Assembly (NCBI GenBank): GCA_012031265.1
Contig: JAAUTY010000044.1
Coordinates: forward strand, 1-42,635
Length of the DNA stretch: 42,635 nucleotides
Origin: Spirulinaceae cyanobacterium SM2_1_0
GTDB taxonomy: Bacteria; Cyanobacteriota; Cyanobacteriia; Cyanobacteriales; Spirulinaceae
Direction: 5' to 3'
The stretch's first letter is position 1, and the number at the start of each line of letters is the position of its first letter. Positions 25,904 through 34,597 of this stretch are shown here, one piece after another. Made by a program: the position numbers and the translations under genes. Under the pieces are notes generated by a model. That model was not told where the DNA came from. It ran no database searches and saw only the letters and a program-made list of their open reading frames with translations.

Positions 25904-26674
25904 ATGTCCAAACCATTAACGCGCGAGTTGAAATGTGAGAGTCTGGCCTTGATGCGAGACTATCAGCGATCGCCCTCAGCCCGTCTCCGCAATCAGATCG
26001 TTCAACTCAACATTGGCTTAGTCCGCAAGGAAGCTCATCACTGGACGAGTCAGTGCAGCGAAAGTTATGACGACCTACTTCAGGTTGGCTGCATCGGCTT
26101 GATTCGCGCCATTGACCGCTTTGATGCGGCACGCGGTCATGCTTTTAGTTCCTTTGCGATCCCTTACATTCGTGGCGAGATTCAGCACTACCTCCGCGAC
26201 AAGAGTAGCTCTGTTCGTATTCCCCGCCGCTGGCTCGAGCTGCGTCAGCAAGCACGGATCGCCACCCGACAACTACGGACTGAATTGAATCGTCAACCCA
26301 CTCAATCCGAACTCGCCGCTGTACTAGAGATCTCACTGAGTGAGTGGCAAGAAATTGAGCTAGCCTACCAAAATCGTGAGCCGCTCAGCCTCGATCTGAA
26401 TGTCGGGGACGCAGATGAGGGAACAACCAGCCTGGGTGATCTCGTGCTCGATCGGCGTTACTACAGCTTTCAGTTGGCGCAAGAGGATCGCATCCGCATT
26501 CAGCAAGCACTCGTTCAGCTTGAGCAGCGGACGCGCGATGTGCTTGAGTTCGTGTTTTTGCACGACCTGACTCAGAAGGAAGTCGCCGAACTCTTGGATA
26601 TCAGTGTGGTTACCGTCTCACGGCGCGTCAAGAAAGGATTGGAAGCTTTGAAAAAAGTGATGCTCAAGGGTTAG
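25904..26674 (+). CDS. sigF: RNA polymerase sigma factor, SigF-type group 3
   Basis: 256 residues from ATG 25904 (MSKPLTRELKCESL); a TTG at 25868 would add 12 residues. Region 2 is DDLLQVGCIGLIRAIDRFD and FSSFAIPYIRGEIQHYLRDK, region 3 includes RIPRRWLELRQQA, and region 4.2 is LTQKEVAELLDISVVTVSRR, a helix-turn-helix. In cyanobacteria SigF controls pilus and motility genes and some stress genes, and the next gene has a PilP-like domain, which is suggestive. Region 1.1 is absent, as in group 3. Two SigF paralogues can occur, so the exact paralogue is uncertain. Confidence 0.88.
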   Translation: MSKPLTRELKCESLALMRDYQRSPSARLRNQIVQLNIGLVRKEAHHWTSQCSESYDDLLQVGCIGLIRAIDRFDAARGHAFSSFAIPYIRGEIQHYLRDKSSSVRIPRRWLELRQQARIATRQLRTELNRQPTQSELAAVLEISLSEWQEIELAYQNREPLSLDLNVGDADEGTTSLGDLVLDRRYYSFQLAQEDRIRIQQALVQLEQRTRDVLEFVFLHDLTQKEVAELLDISVVTVSRRVKKGLEALKKVMLKG

Positions 26675-26826
26675 TAGTGGGGCGACTGGAAACGCTCAAC
26701 AGTGGTCTTGTTGGCTGGATGACATTAAGATAGAGCTGAGAGTGGTCTGAGTGATTGCCGCTCCAAGTTTCGTGGAGCCACGCTGTTGGCCTCCCATTGG
26801 GTACTAGCCTTACGTCAACGAGGGTG

Positions 26827-27735
26827 ATGTTAGTTGTGAAGAAAGCAGCATTAGTAATAGTCAGCTTGAGTATGCTTGCGGTCGGAGCAGGTAGCTGTGG
26901 CTTCTTGGGTGGCGGTGCCGATGAGTCGGTTTTGATTGAGCCGCAACCGATTGGCGTCCCGTCGCCAACTGATGTCGTCGGGCAAGCTCCGGCTGGGATT
27001 GAGCCGTCGCCCGTGACGGATGAAACACTCGCTGAGGGGGAGACGGACGCTGAGGCTGAGAATCCTGATGAGGCTGAGCCGCTGGGGGCGGCCATTGGAG
27101 TGAATGGCTTGATCCCGTCAACTGATAGCACCGCCCGCTTGCGCGCGATTCAACTGGGACGCCCCGATCCCTTTGCGGCGGTTCCCGTAGCGCCGAGAGT
27201 CACGGTAACTGGAACGGGGGCAACCGGAGCAGGGGCAACTGGCGGCGGCAATACGACGACCGTACCACCCCTACCGCGTGCCCGTGCTTTACCCCAAGCT
27301 CCTCAGCGCACGACTCCCAGCCCGACGGCACCCCGAAACACGCCGAGCGCGCCGCGATCTCCCAGCCCTTCAGCGCCGCCAGCGCCGTCGGCACCGCCAA
27401 TCTCACCACAACCGATTCCAGACTTTGAGCCAGAGCTGCCACCGCTGCCAGAACCAGATCTGGCGCGGGCGGTGCGCGTGACCGGGGTTGTCCAGGTTGG
27501 CGGCGAGACTCGGGCGATTGTTGAGCCACCGAACGAGAATAGTCGCTACGTGCGCGTTGGTGACTATTTGGCTAATGGTCAAGTGCTGGTCAAGCGGATT
27601 GAGGTCAATGCGGGGCCGGAGCCAATCGTGATTCTGGAGCAGTTCGGGATCGAGGTGGCGCGCCCGATCGGCGACGAAGGGCCGGTTGCACCCCAAGCTG
27701 CCTTACCGAGCAATCAGCGTCGGGCTAATGGCTAG
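26827..27735 (+). CDS. Proline-rich protein with PilP/PulC-like C-terminal domain
   Basis: 302 residues from ATG 26827 (a GTG at 26836 is also possible). The N-terminal hydrophobic segment (about 4-20) ends at AGSCG, a weak lipobox-like Cys. A disordered acidic stretch follows, then a conserved-looking LGRPDPFAAVPV, a long Pro/Ser/Ala/Thr linker (about 150-220), and a C-terminal beta-rich block RVTGVVQVGGETRAIV ... VRVGDYLANGQVLVKRI ... PEPIVILEQFGIEVA. An xPDPF motif, a Pro-rich linker and a small barrel with a VGD turn resemble type IV pilus PilP and type II secretion PulC, inner-membrane proteins that link to the secretin. That similarity is by eye. It follows sigF by 152 bases on the same strand. 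Confidence 0.65.
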   Translation: MLVVKKAALVIVSLSMLAVGAGSCGFLGGGADESVLIEPQPIGVPSPTDVVGQAPAGIEPSPVTDETLAEGETDAEAENPDEAEPLGAAIGVNGLIPSTDSTARLRAIQLGRPDPFAAVPVAPRVTVTGTGATGAGATGGGNTTTVPPLPRARALPQAPQRTTPSPTAPRNTPSAPRSPSPSAPPAPSAPPISPQPIPDFEPELPPLPEPDLARAVRVTGVVQVGGETRAIVEPPNENSRYVRVGDYLANGQVLVKRIEVNAGPEPIVILEQFGIEVARPIGDEGPVAPQAALPSNQRRANG

Positions 27736-27753
27736 AGCACTGGTTCAGATTCC

Positions 27754-27770
27754 AAGAAACCCGGTTTCTT
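27754..27770. repeat. Short palindromic repeat between convergent genes
   Basis: AAGAAACCCGGTTTCTT is an odd palindrome with eight-base arms, followed about 45 bases later by a related GGAACTGGGTTTCTG. Sequences of the GAAACCCGGTTTC type recur in many cyanobacterial genomes. Lying between two convergent stops, it could also act as a bidirectional transcription stop. Confidence 0.45.
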
Positions 27771-27833
27771 CATTGGCTGATGTGCGCGATTGGGCGCTTC
27801 TCAGATGAGGAACTGGGTTTCTGTACCGGCTCT

Positions 27834-28895
27834 CTAGATGGTTTTTTCCGGCTCGTAGTATTCGTGCGTGAGATAGGGTGCTGCTACTAGCTTGCCTTCA
27901 ACCTCGCCTACTTGAATCTCTGAGCCTGCCTCAGCGGCTTTCGTTTTCACATAGGCAAGTCCTAGCCAACCCTCTGGTGTGGCGATCGCACTGGTCAAGA
28001 CGCCGATCTTGTTCTCTGCCTGCATGATTATGGTTCCTGGCTCGGCGGCAGCACTGAGTTGCACCCCCCAGAGCCGCTGTTTGACGCCTTTGTAGGTGTT
28101 GAGGCGGGCAATCGTTTCTTGGCCGATGTAGCAGCCTTTGGTGAAGGAAATGGAGCGCCAGAGACCTGCCTCGAGGGGATTGTAGTCGGTCAGCAGTTCG
28201 TGACCGACGGCGGGACGGCCCTGGCGCACACGCAGTTGTTGCCAGACGCGCTCGCCCAATGGTACGGCTCCCGCCTGCTTCAGCAAGGCCCAAACGGCCG
28301 CCGCTTGTTCAGCCGGGACGAAGAGTGTGTAGCCCGCTAGCCCCAGACCATTGCCGGTGGCGAGGCGGAGGGTTGTATCGGTTAATTCAACCTGGCTGTG
28401 TTGGCGATCGCCCCACTCCTCAACTTTCACCCCAAACTCCGCCAACAACGCCCCACTCGCTGGGCCTAACAAACTCAAGCAAACCCACTCCGTACTCAGG
28501 TCAACCAGCTCGACCCGATCCATCGGGAATAGGTAGCGATCGAGCCAATCACGCAAGTTCTGCACCGGGTTGGGCGAGGACAGCACCAGTAGGGCATCAT
28601 CGGTGGCGTAAATCGTGGCTAAATCCAGGGTGCGTCCTGTGGAATTGACAAATACTGCCTCGCAACTCTCGCCCGGTTGCAGCGCCTTGATGTCATTGGT
28701 GGTCTGATTGTGGAGAAATTGCTGGCGATCCTCGCCTTTGACGGCGATCAGCGGCCAATGGGAGCGATCGCCCACCGCTACCGCATTCAGCGCCGCTTGC
28801 CATGCAATCTCAGCATTGGCAAAATCGAGCGGCGGATGACCAGCATCAGCAAAACTCGCACCTGCCTGGGTTTGCAACTCACGAAGGGCATTCAT
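27834..28895 (-). CDS. ygfZ: YgfZ/GcvT-family folate-binding protein
   Basis: 353 residues. The diagnostic motif KGCYIGQET (with the conserved Cys) lies near residue 250, preceded by LLTDYNPLEAGLWRSISFTK. An aminomethyltransferase-like fold is shown by LIAVKGEDRQQFLHNQTTNDI near residue 50. The family uses tetrahydrofolate and supports assembly or repair of certain Fe-S enzymes, including MiaB; it is cytosolic. The ATG at 28895 begins MNALRELQTQAGASF, typical of cyanobacterial members. It converges on the PilP-like gene and lies downstream of the PEP-CTERM gene, from which it is separated by a strong terminator. Confidence 0.9.
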   Translation of the reverse strand: MNALRELQTQAGASFADAGHPPLDFANAEIAWQAALNAVAVGDRSHWPLIAVKGEDRQQFLHNQTTNDIKALQPGESCEAVFVNSTGRTLDLATIYATDDALLVLSSPNPVQNLRDWLDRYLFPMDRVELVDLSTEWVCLSLLGPASGALLAEFGVKVEEWGDRQHSQVELTDTTLRLATGNGLGLAGYTLFVPAEQAAAVWALLKQAGAVPLGERVWQQLRVRQGRPAVGHELLTDYNPLEAGLWRSISFTKGCYIGQETIARLNTYKGVKQRLWGVQLSAAAEPGTIIMQAENKIGVLTSAIATPEGWLGLAYVKTKAAEAGSEIQVGEVEGKLVAAPYLTHEYYEPEKTI

Positions 28896-28983
28896 AAACA
28901 GATTCAGCCTACAGTCAAGGTCGTCAGTTTGTTCTCCAAAGTGTAGCGAATCACGCGCCAGCCAGTCGCTTGTCAGTAAAAAT

Positions 28984-29009
28984 GAAAAATGCCCCCAGGG
29001 CTGGGGGCA
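28984..29009 (-). terminator. Rho-independent terminator of the PEP-CTERM gene
   Basis: On the minus strand the stem TGCCCCCAG / CTGGGGGCA (plus coordinates 28990-29009) is followed at once by a T-tract (28984-28989) and, after one more base group, another T-run. It is 72 bases past the PEP-CTERM stop and insulates ygfZ. Confidence 0.85.
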
Positions 29010-29081
29010 AACAATCTAGACTATTCGGAAACTTGATAACAGCGGCGATGGACACTCCCCACTGCAACTGGAGACGATAGG

Positions 29082-29873
29082 TTAGGCGTTCTTGCGGCGA
29101 CGCAGACCGAGCAATGAAGCACCGGCAACACCCAGACCCAGCACCAAGCTAGGCTCCGGAATACCCACAGAAGCATTGGTCAACGCGAAGTCGCTCTGAC
29201 GAAATGTGTCGCCAGCCGTACTTTCTGGAGCCAAAAGTGTGAATGAGGAAACAACGATGTCAGCGAACGGATTCTTAATATTGTAGTAACCACCGCCTGT
29301 CGCCGTTGAATCGCCATTCAAGACCTTGGAGATGATCTCAACGCCATTCTCATAGACCACCCACTCAGCCGTAGTCGCGCTCGTGACCGAAAGAATGCCG
29401 TACAGCGTCTCACTGACCTTAACCAGACCCTGCTCTTTAACGTTGTCGCCAAAGGCGGGGTTGTGATATAGGAAGCTCAAACCCAGCTCAGTGAGAACAT
29501 TAGGAACTGGAACTGTAACCGCTAAAATCTCCTGAAAGACTTCGCCGCCGATCTCAGCTAGGGTGGGGCCATTCTCACTGGTAATCCCAACGCCAATGGT
29601 GCCATTCACCTCTTTGCCCTGCAAGTAGCCGTCTGCGGGCTGCTCGACATCGAGAACAAAGCCGTCAGCGGTCGTACAAGTACTGACGCCGGTCGTATCG
29701 TCAAGATTAGCGATGCCAAGAGGCGTGGAAAGATTATCCACAAGGACGCCACAAGAACCTAGATCGGTTCCGCTGTCAAAGTTGAACGCCTGAGCGGGAC
29801 TGGCGATCGCTGCGAGAGCAGTACCTGCGGCTAAACTCAGGCAAGCCGTTGCAATTCTTAGCTTGGATGTCAT
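29082..29873 (-). CDS. PEP-CTERM sorting domain protein, exported
   Basis: 263 residues from ATG 29873, with GAGG about nine bases upstream; a longer frame reaches 29987 but adds a basic leader that does not look like a signal peptide. The N-terminal signal is MTSKLRIATACLSLAAGTAL... cleaved after ASPAQA. The mature part is a beta-rich Thr/Val/Gly protein with few charges and two Cys pairs near its start (LGSCGVL, VSTCTTA). The C-terminus has VGIPEPSLVLGLGVAGASLL followed by GLRRRKNA, a classical PEP-CTERM tripartite tail. In such systems an exosortase cleaves the tail and the protein is linked to exopolysaccharide export. No exosortase gene is in this window. Exact function is unknown. Confidence 0.85.
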   Translation of the reverse strand: MTSKLRIATACLSLAAGTALAAIASPAQAFNFDSGTDLGSCGVLVDNLSTPLGIANLDDTTGVSTCTTADGFVLDVEQPADGYLQGKEVNGTIGVGITSENGPTLAEIGGEVFQEILAVTVPVPNVLTELGLSFLYHNPAFGDNVKEQGLVKVSETLYGILSVTSATTAEWVVYENGVEIISKVLNGDSTATGGGYYNIKNPFADIVVSSFTLLAPESTAGDTFRQSDFALTNASVGIPEPSLVLGLGVAGASLLGLRRRKNA

Positions 29874-30306
29874 AGGACTTAACCTCGTTAAACTCACTTT
29901 TTTCTTGATCTCGATAAGTCCGCGACCACCACGCCAGAAGCGCTCTAGCCGTCGGAACGCAATGATGATTTGTCGCTCAAACATCAACGGTGGTGGAGCT
30001 GAAACTCATAAAATTAAATAACTCTACAAGTTTGCTAAGCGCCGCTCACTCATTTATCCAGTTACGGCTTCCCTAAACTCTCAGTAAAGATGCCCTTGGC
30101 ACTTACGAGGATTTACCGATGCCGTTGCGACTTTTTCATCATAACGTCGTCAGATTTACTGTAAAGGGACTTCATCAAATCTTTAATCTACTGCCGAATT
30201 TTAATCGCAATGTAAAGTTTTGAGGCCGAGTTCGGGGGCCGCCGCAAGCACAAACGGCGACGCCGCCGCTGGGTAGCCAGCGACCCAGTCGGTTAGCGAG
30301 GGTAAG
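29874..30306. other. Upstream region of the PEP-CTERM gene
   Basis: 433 bases between the PEP-CTERM start and the WD40-gene stop. It is AT-rich around 30000-30220, as expected for a promoter of the minus-strand gene, but I cannot pick out one promoter confidently. Near the WD40 end the arms CTGGGT and ACCCAG (about 30266-30285) form a small GC-rich hairpin without a T-tract, a weak terminator candidate for the WD40 gene. Confidence 0.35.
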
Positions 30307-33300
30307 CTATTGCCAGACGCGAACTGTGTGGTCGCGGCTACCACTGATGATCGCTTTGCCGTCGGGGCTGACGGCGATCGCCCGCACCAAGTCACTGTGA
30401 CCAAAGAGGGTGTGCAAGTGCTGGCCGGTGTGAAAGTCCCAAATGCGCACCGTGCCGTCGCGGCTGCCACTGACCACAGCCTGTCCGTCGGGACTGAGAG
30501 CCACTGAGGTCACCGATTGGGCGTGGCCGCGTAGGGTGCGGAGCACGTGGCCGGTTTTGAGATCCCAGATTTTGATTGTGCGATCGCGGCTGCCACTCAC
30601 GAGGCTGCGGCTGTCCGGGCTGAGCACCACGGCGCGAATTTCATCGACATGGCCGAGCAACGTGTTGCGGAGTTGACCGGTTTTGAATTCCCAGATTTGG
30701 ATGGTCTGGTCGCGGCTACCGGCGATCGCCAACTCGCCATCTGGGCTGACGCAGAGATCGGTCAAGCCGCGCGAGTAGCCGACCAAGGTTCCCTCCGGCT
30801 GGCCCGAAGCCGCATTCCAAACACGCACGGCTTGGGTGCGGCAGAGCAGCTTCAGGGTCGAGATCAGTGGTGACGTGGTTTGCGCCGGGAGGCGACTGAG
30901 GAGGGCGTCGATGCTGAAGTCAAATTTTGGCTTGACATTATTGTCGGCACTGGCGCTGACGATGCGTTTGCCGTCGGGACTGACGGCGAGGACATAGATC
31001 GAGTGACCGCGATTGCCCTGGATCGCCCGCAACTCCTTGCCGGTTTCGACATCCCAGATGCGGATCGTGTTGTCGCGGCCGCTGCTAATAATCTGGGTGC
31101 CGTCAGGACTCAAGGCGACCGAAAGTACAGCCGCGCCGTGACCGCGTAGGGTCATCGTTTCGCGACCCGTGAGCAAGTCCCAGAGTTTGAGTGTGCCATC
31201 CTTGCTACCGCTGACTAGGGTGCGACCATCGGGGGCGACCGCCACGTCCTGAACCCAATGGCTATGTCCGCGCAAGGTATGCACACACTCCAGTCCCGCC
31301 CAGCGCTCGGCTTCCGGGGCCGTGCGAGCCAGCGGCGCGGTTTGCAGGCGTTCGAGCAAGATGCGTTCGGCTGCTTGTTGCACAGCGCCGGTCTCTTCGC
31401 GGACGGCTTGCACGAGGAGTTCAAAACCGGGTTGACCGCAGCGGGGGGCATCCCGTAGAGCGCTGAGGCGCTCCGCTTCCAGTTGGCTGTGGAAGCGCAT
31501 CAATATATCGTCGAAGCCGCGCAAGGTGACAACGCCCTCAGGCAAGAGCGGCCCCGCCACCGACGGCTTCGTCTCGAGATATATCGGCTCACTACTGACA
31601 TCGTGGCGGTCTTCAAAGACAGTATGGTCGTCGTCGTCATTGAGGTCGTCGGGGCTGACATCGCGGCGGTCTTCGAGAATGGTACGCTCGCTCTCGTCCT
31701 CATCCTCGTCGTCAACTTCCAGTTCGTCCGGGTCAAACTGGAAGTTGAGCTGGGGGGCACTGCGGCTGAAGTTGGCGGCTGAATCGGCAGAAACAGATGT
31801 CTGGTCGGTCAGAACGGTGTCGTCATCGGCTAGCTCGGCAGCGAGTTCCAAGGCTGCATCCGCCTCCTCGGTCGTTGCCATCGCTTCCGTCGCGGTCTGC
31901 CAGTCGGTTGGGGGTGCTTCGGTCTCTGGCGTGATCGCCGCCAACTTTGAATCAGCGGGTGCGGTTAAGGGACTCTCGGCTTCCGTGGCGATTACTGGAT
32001 TGAACACCGCAGCATCAAAATCCACCCAATCGGCGGCAGACTCGTCGTCGAGCTGGAGGTCGCTGAGCAAGTCGTTGCTCTCCGGCTCAACCTCAGAAAC
32101 AGCGGCGGCATCGGATAATTCATCATCGGCTGTCATCTCCTCAGCTTCCGCCGCCGCAAAAGGGTCGTCCAGTTCCTCCCATGCCGCCGTCGCTGGCGTC
32201 TCAGGTGCAGCAGGTGCAGGCTCGCTGACCACTGCCGACCAGTCTAGATCAGCCGGTATCGCAAACGGATCATCGTCATCACTCGCTCCTGGGTCAGCGG
32301 CTGGCTCGGCCGGCGGCGGCTCCATCGCAAGGTCTGCGGCAGTGGGAGGGGCGAAGAAATCGTCCATCGCCAAGGCGTCATCGACAGGCAGGTCATCGAT
32401 GGCAGCGGGCGTGGCTGAGGACGGATCGAGCAATGGTTCCGGCGGCTCTGGCAACTCCTCTGGGGCGATCACTGCTGCCGCGAACACAGCATCAAGGTCA
32501 GCCACTTCAGGAGCATCGGTCTGAGCTTCTGGTGCAGTGGCGGATGGCTCCGGCGGCGGCTCAAAAGCGGCGAGGTCGGGGAGGTCAGCCTCAGGGTCAG
32601 GATCGAGACGTTCGGGGCGAGGGCGTGTGGGAGGTGGTGTGGGTGTAGTGAGAAAAGCCTGGAAATCAGGAAAATCAGGGGCGATCGCCCCTTCGGTTTC
32701 AGTTTCAACATCGGGAGCGGGTTCGGACGGTGGCTCGTCGGCGGTCATCTCAGCCCAGGCAGCGGAGATAGCATCTGGCTCATCCGACAGTGCCTCGCGC
32801 TCGCCCCCCAGCTCCTCCGGGGTCGGCAGCGCCCACAGATCGCGATCCTCCTCAGCGTCACTCTCCAATTCCAGACTTGGTTCCGGCTCTGGCAAGGCCG
32901 GTTCGTCCGCCTTGAACACGTCGATCAACAGTTCTGGAGCCGTCGCAGGCGACTCGCTCACCGTACCGCCGGCTTGATTGATGGTTGCTTGAGGATCGAG
33001 TGCTGCCTGGTCAGCGGGCAACTCCAGCGCCTCAGCAGTGAGTGACTCGTCTGGATCCGCCCACTCGAGAGCAGCCGCGACGCCAGCTTCAGCGACCATC
33101 GGTTCGGGCGACAGCGGTGTCAGCGCCGCATCATCGTCATCAAAATTGAAGCTGTATGCATCGGCGTCAGCGGGAATCCCAGCCTCGTCACTGGCGATGT
33201 CGGCATCTGGCTCCGGATCGAAGCTGTATTCGTCAGCCTCAGCGGGAATCTCAGCGTCGTCGTTTGGAATTGCGAGGTCTAGCTCGGACGCTGGGGGAGT

Positions 33301-34416
33301 GAGGGCGATCGCCTCAGGGGCAGTCATCGCCGTTGTTGGATCCGACCAAGCCGCGTCCAGATCGTGAGCCTCTTGCCAGAGTTGTTCCGCTTCAGCCGTC
33401 AGTTCCATCGGGATGGCGGTGGCTTCAGCCGTCGGCTCTGGCGTATTGAGGTTGGCTGCGAACTGGTGGCTAGCTTCGCTAGCCACCAGGGTTTCTGGTT
33501 CCGGCGCGTCCAGTGCTGTCGATCCCAGATGTTGGATCGTCTCATCGTCAAAGCTGGTATCTGGTGCTGGGGCGATCGCCGTTGGTACAGGCCGCTCCGG
33601 CTCCGGCGCGACGAGATGCTGGATCGTCTCATCGTCGAAGCTGGTGTTAGAAATGCTGGGCGGCATCCCTAGCTCTGCCAACTGTTGGTCAATTTCCTCG
33701 AGAGGAATGTCACGGGAGATCGGTAGGTTGTCGAGATCTTCGCTACTGGCAAAGGCGGGCAGACCCGAAGGTGTGAGCAAAAAGTCTTCGGAGGTATCCA
33801 CCCCATCATCGTCAGCCAAGGCGGCTTGGGCGAGTGCCGCCAGTTCGTCGAGACCCGCCTCATCAGCAGCTGGGAGTGCGGAAATAGCCACTTGCGCCGC
33901 AGCAGTGGTTTTTTCCCATTCCTCCATATCGATCGTCGCGGGCCCTGCCACTAATCCGGGTAAGGGGACATAGGTATCATGGGGCTTGCCAGAAGCCGCC
34001 GGCGCAGGGCCGGATGGTGGCGCTGGGGGAGCGTTTTTAGCCTTGGCGATCGCCGCCTTAATGGCGCTTTGAAGCTGCCGCTTCTCAAACGGCGTCTCCA
34101 GCAACTCGCAAGCCGCGGGCGGCGGATTGAGCTGCGATAAGGTGGCGGGCTTGTCCGGTGTCATCAGCACCAACGGCACTTTGTAAAGATCGCGATCTTG
34201 CCGAAGCTGTCCCAGAATGTCCCAGGCCGTCGGCGGTGTCAGCTCCGTGCCGAGCAGGATGAAGCGGATATTGCGACGCTCTTGCTCAATCAACGCCAGA
34301 CCGGCATCGCCATCTGGGGCTTCCCGAATCTCGTAATTTCCCTTGGGCAGCAGTGTTCGCAGGCGCTCTCGCGTCGCACTGCTTTCGTCCACGATCAGAA
34401 CCTTGTGATTAGCCAT
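30307..34416 (-). CDS. Giant pseudo-receiver / acidic linker / WD40 propeller protein
   Basis: 1369 residues from ATG 34416 ([20 protein letters not shown]), the natural start of a receiver fold; the frame is open for another 42 codons upstream without relevant sequence. Residues 1-130 are CheY-like, but the phospho-acceptor position is Gly56 (FILLGTEL) and the usual Lys is replaced in ETPFEKRQL, so phosphorylation is unlikely. Residues about 150-950 are an acidic, Ala/Pro/Glu/Asp/Thr-rich disordered linker with internal repeats such as [11 protein letters not shown]. About 955-1043 is a helical HEAT-like block ([39 protein letters not shown]). From about 1045 seven WD40 blades (LRGH...IWD type) form a propeller, with an extra segment of about 33 residues inside blade 3. 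It probably acts as a scaffold. tldD lies 181 bases upstream on the same strand. Confidence 0.85.
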   Translation of the reverse strand: MANHKVLIVDESSATRERLRTLLPKGNYEIREAPDGDAGLALIEQERRNIRFILLGTELTPPTAWDILGQLRQDRDLYKVPLVLMTPDKPATLSQLNPPPAACELLETPFEKRQLQSAIKAAIAKAKNAPPAPPSGPAPAASGKPHDTYVPLPGLVAGPATIDMEEWEKTTAAAQVAISALPAADEAGLDELAALAQAALADDDGVDTSEDFLLTPSGLPAFASSEDLDNLPISRDIPLEEIDQQLAELGMPPSISNTSFDDETIQHLVAPEPERPVPTAIAPAPDTSFDDETIQHLGSTALDAPEPETLVASEASHQFAANLNTPEPTAEATAIPMELTAEAEQLWQEAHDLDAAWSDPTTAMTAPEAIALTPPASELDLAIPNDDAEIPAEADEYSFDPEPDADIASDEAGIPADADAYSFNFDDDDAALTPLSPEPMVAEAGVAAALEWADPDESLTAEALELPADQAALDPQATINQAGGTVSESPATAPELLIDVFKADEPALPEPEPSLELESDAEEDRDLWALPTPEELGGEREALSDEPDAISAAWAEMTADEPPSEPAPDVETETEGAIAPDFPDFQAFLTTPTPPPTRPRPERLDPDPEADLPDLAAFEPPPEPSATAPEAQTDAPEVADLDAVFAAAVIAPEELPEPPEPLLDPSSATPAAIDDLPVDDALAMDDFFAPPTAADLAMEPPPAEPAADPGASDDDDPFAIPADLDWSAVVSEPAPAAPETPATAAWEELDDPFAAAEAEEMTADDELSDAAAVSEVEPESNDLLSDLQLDDESAADWVDFDAAVFNPVIATEAESPLTAPADSKLAAITPETEAPPTDWQTATEAMATTEEADAALELAAELADDDTVLTDQTSVSADSAANFSRSAPQLNFQFDPDELEVDDEDEDESERTILEDRRDVSPDDLNDDDDHTVFEDRHDVSSEPIYLETKPSVAGPLLPEGVVTLRGFDDILMRFHSQLEAERLSALRDAPRCGQPGFELLVQAVREETGAVQQAAERILLERLQTAPLARTAPEAERWAGLECVHTLRGHSHWVQDVAVAPDGRTLVSGSKDGTLKLWDLLTGRETMTLRGHGAAVLSVALSPDGTQIISSGRDNTIRIWDVETGKELRAIQGNRGHSIYVLAVSPDGKRIVSASADNNVKPKFDFSIDALLSRLPAQTTSPLISTLKLLCRTQAVRVWNAASGQPEGTLVGYSRGLTDLCVSPDGELAIAGSRDQTIQIWEFKTGQLRNTLLGHVDEIRAVVLSPDSRSLVSGSRDRTIKIWDLKTGHVLRTLRGHAQSVTSVALSPDGQAVVSGSRDGTVRIWDFHTGQHLHTLFGHSDLVRAIAVSPDGKAIISGSRDHTVRVWQ

Positions 34417-34597
34417 GGTCAGCGGTAGGTTGCAGCGGATGACGGCGCAGCCGTCGAGCGAGACGCTAGGGTAACCCGCCGGTCGCAAGAGACTTTGGCG
34501 ATCGCGGTGCAGAGGCAACCCTAGAGTGCGATTCAACTTCAAGTATTGCTCATATTGAATCGGAACAAGGGAGAAAATACTAGCGTGTCACTCTGGT

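Noticed and set aside
31526-32524. Serine-rich plus-strand frame of over 300 codons
   Set aside because: It is the antisense of the acidic linker of the WD40 protein; GC-skewed low-complexity DNA keeps several frames open by chance.
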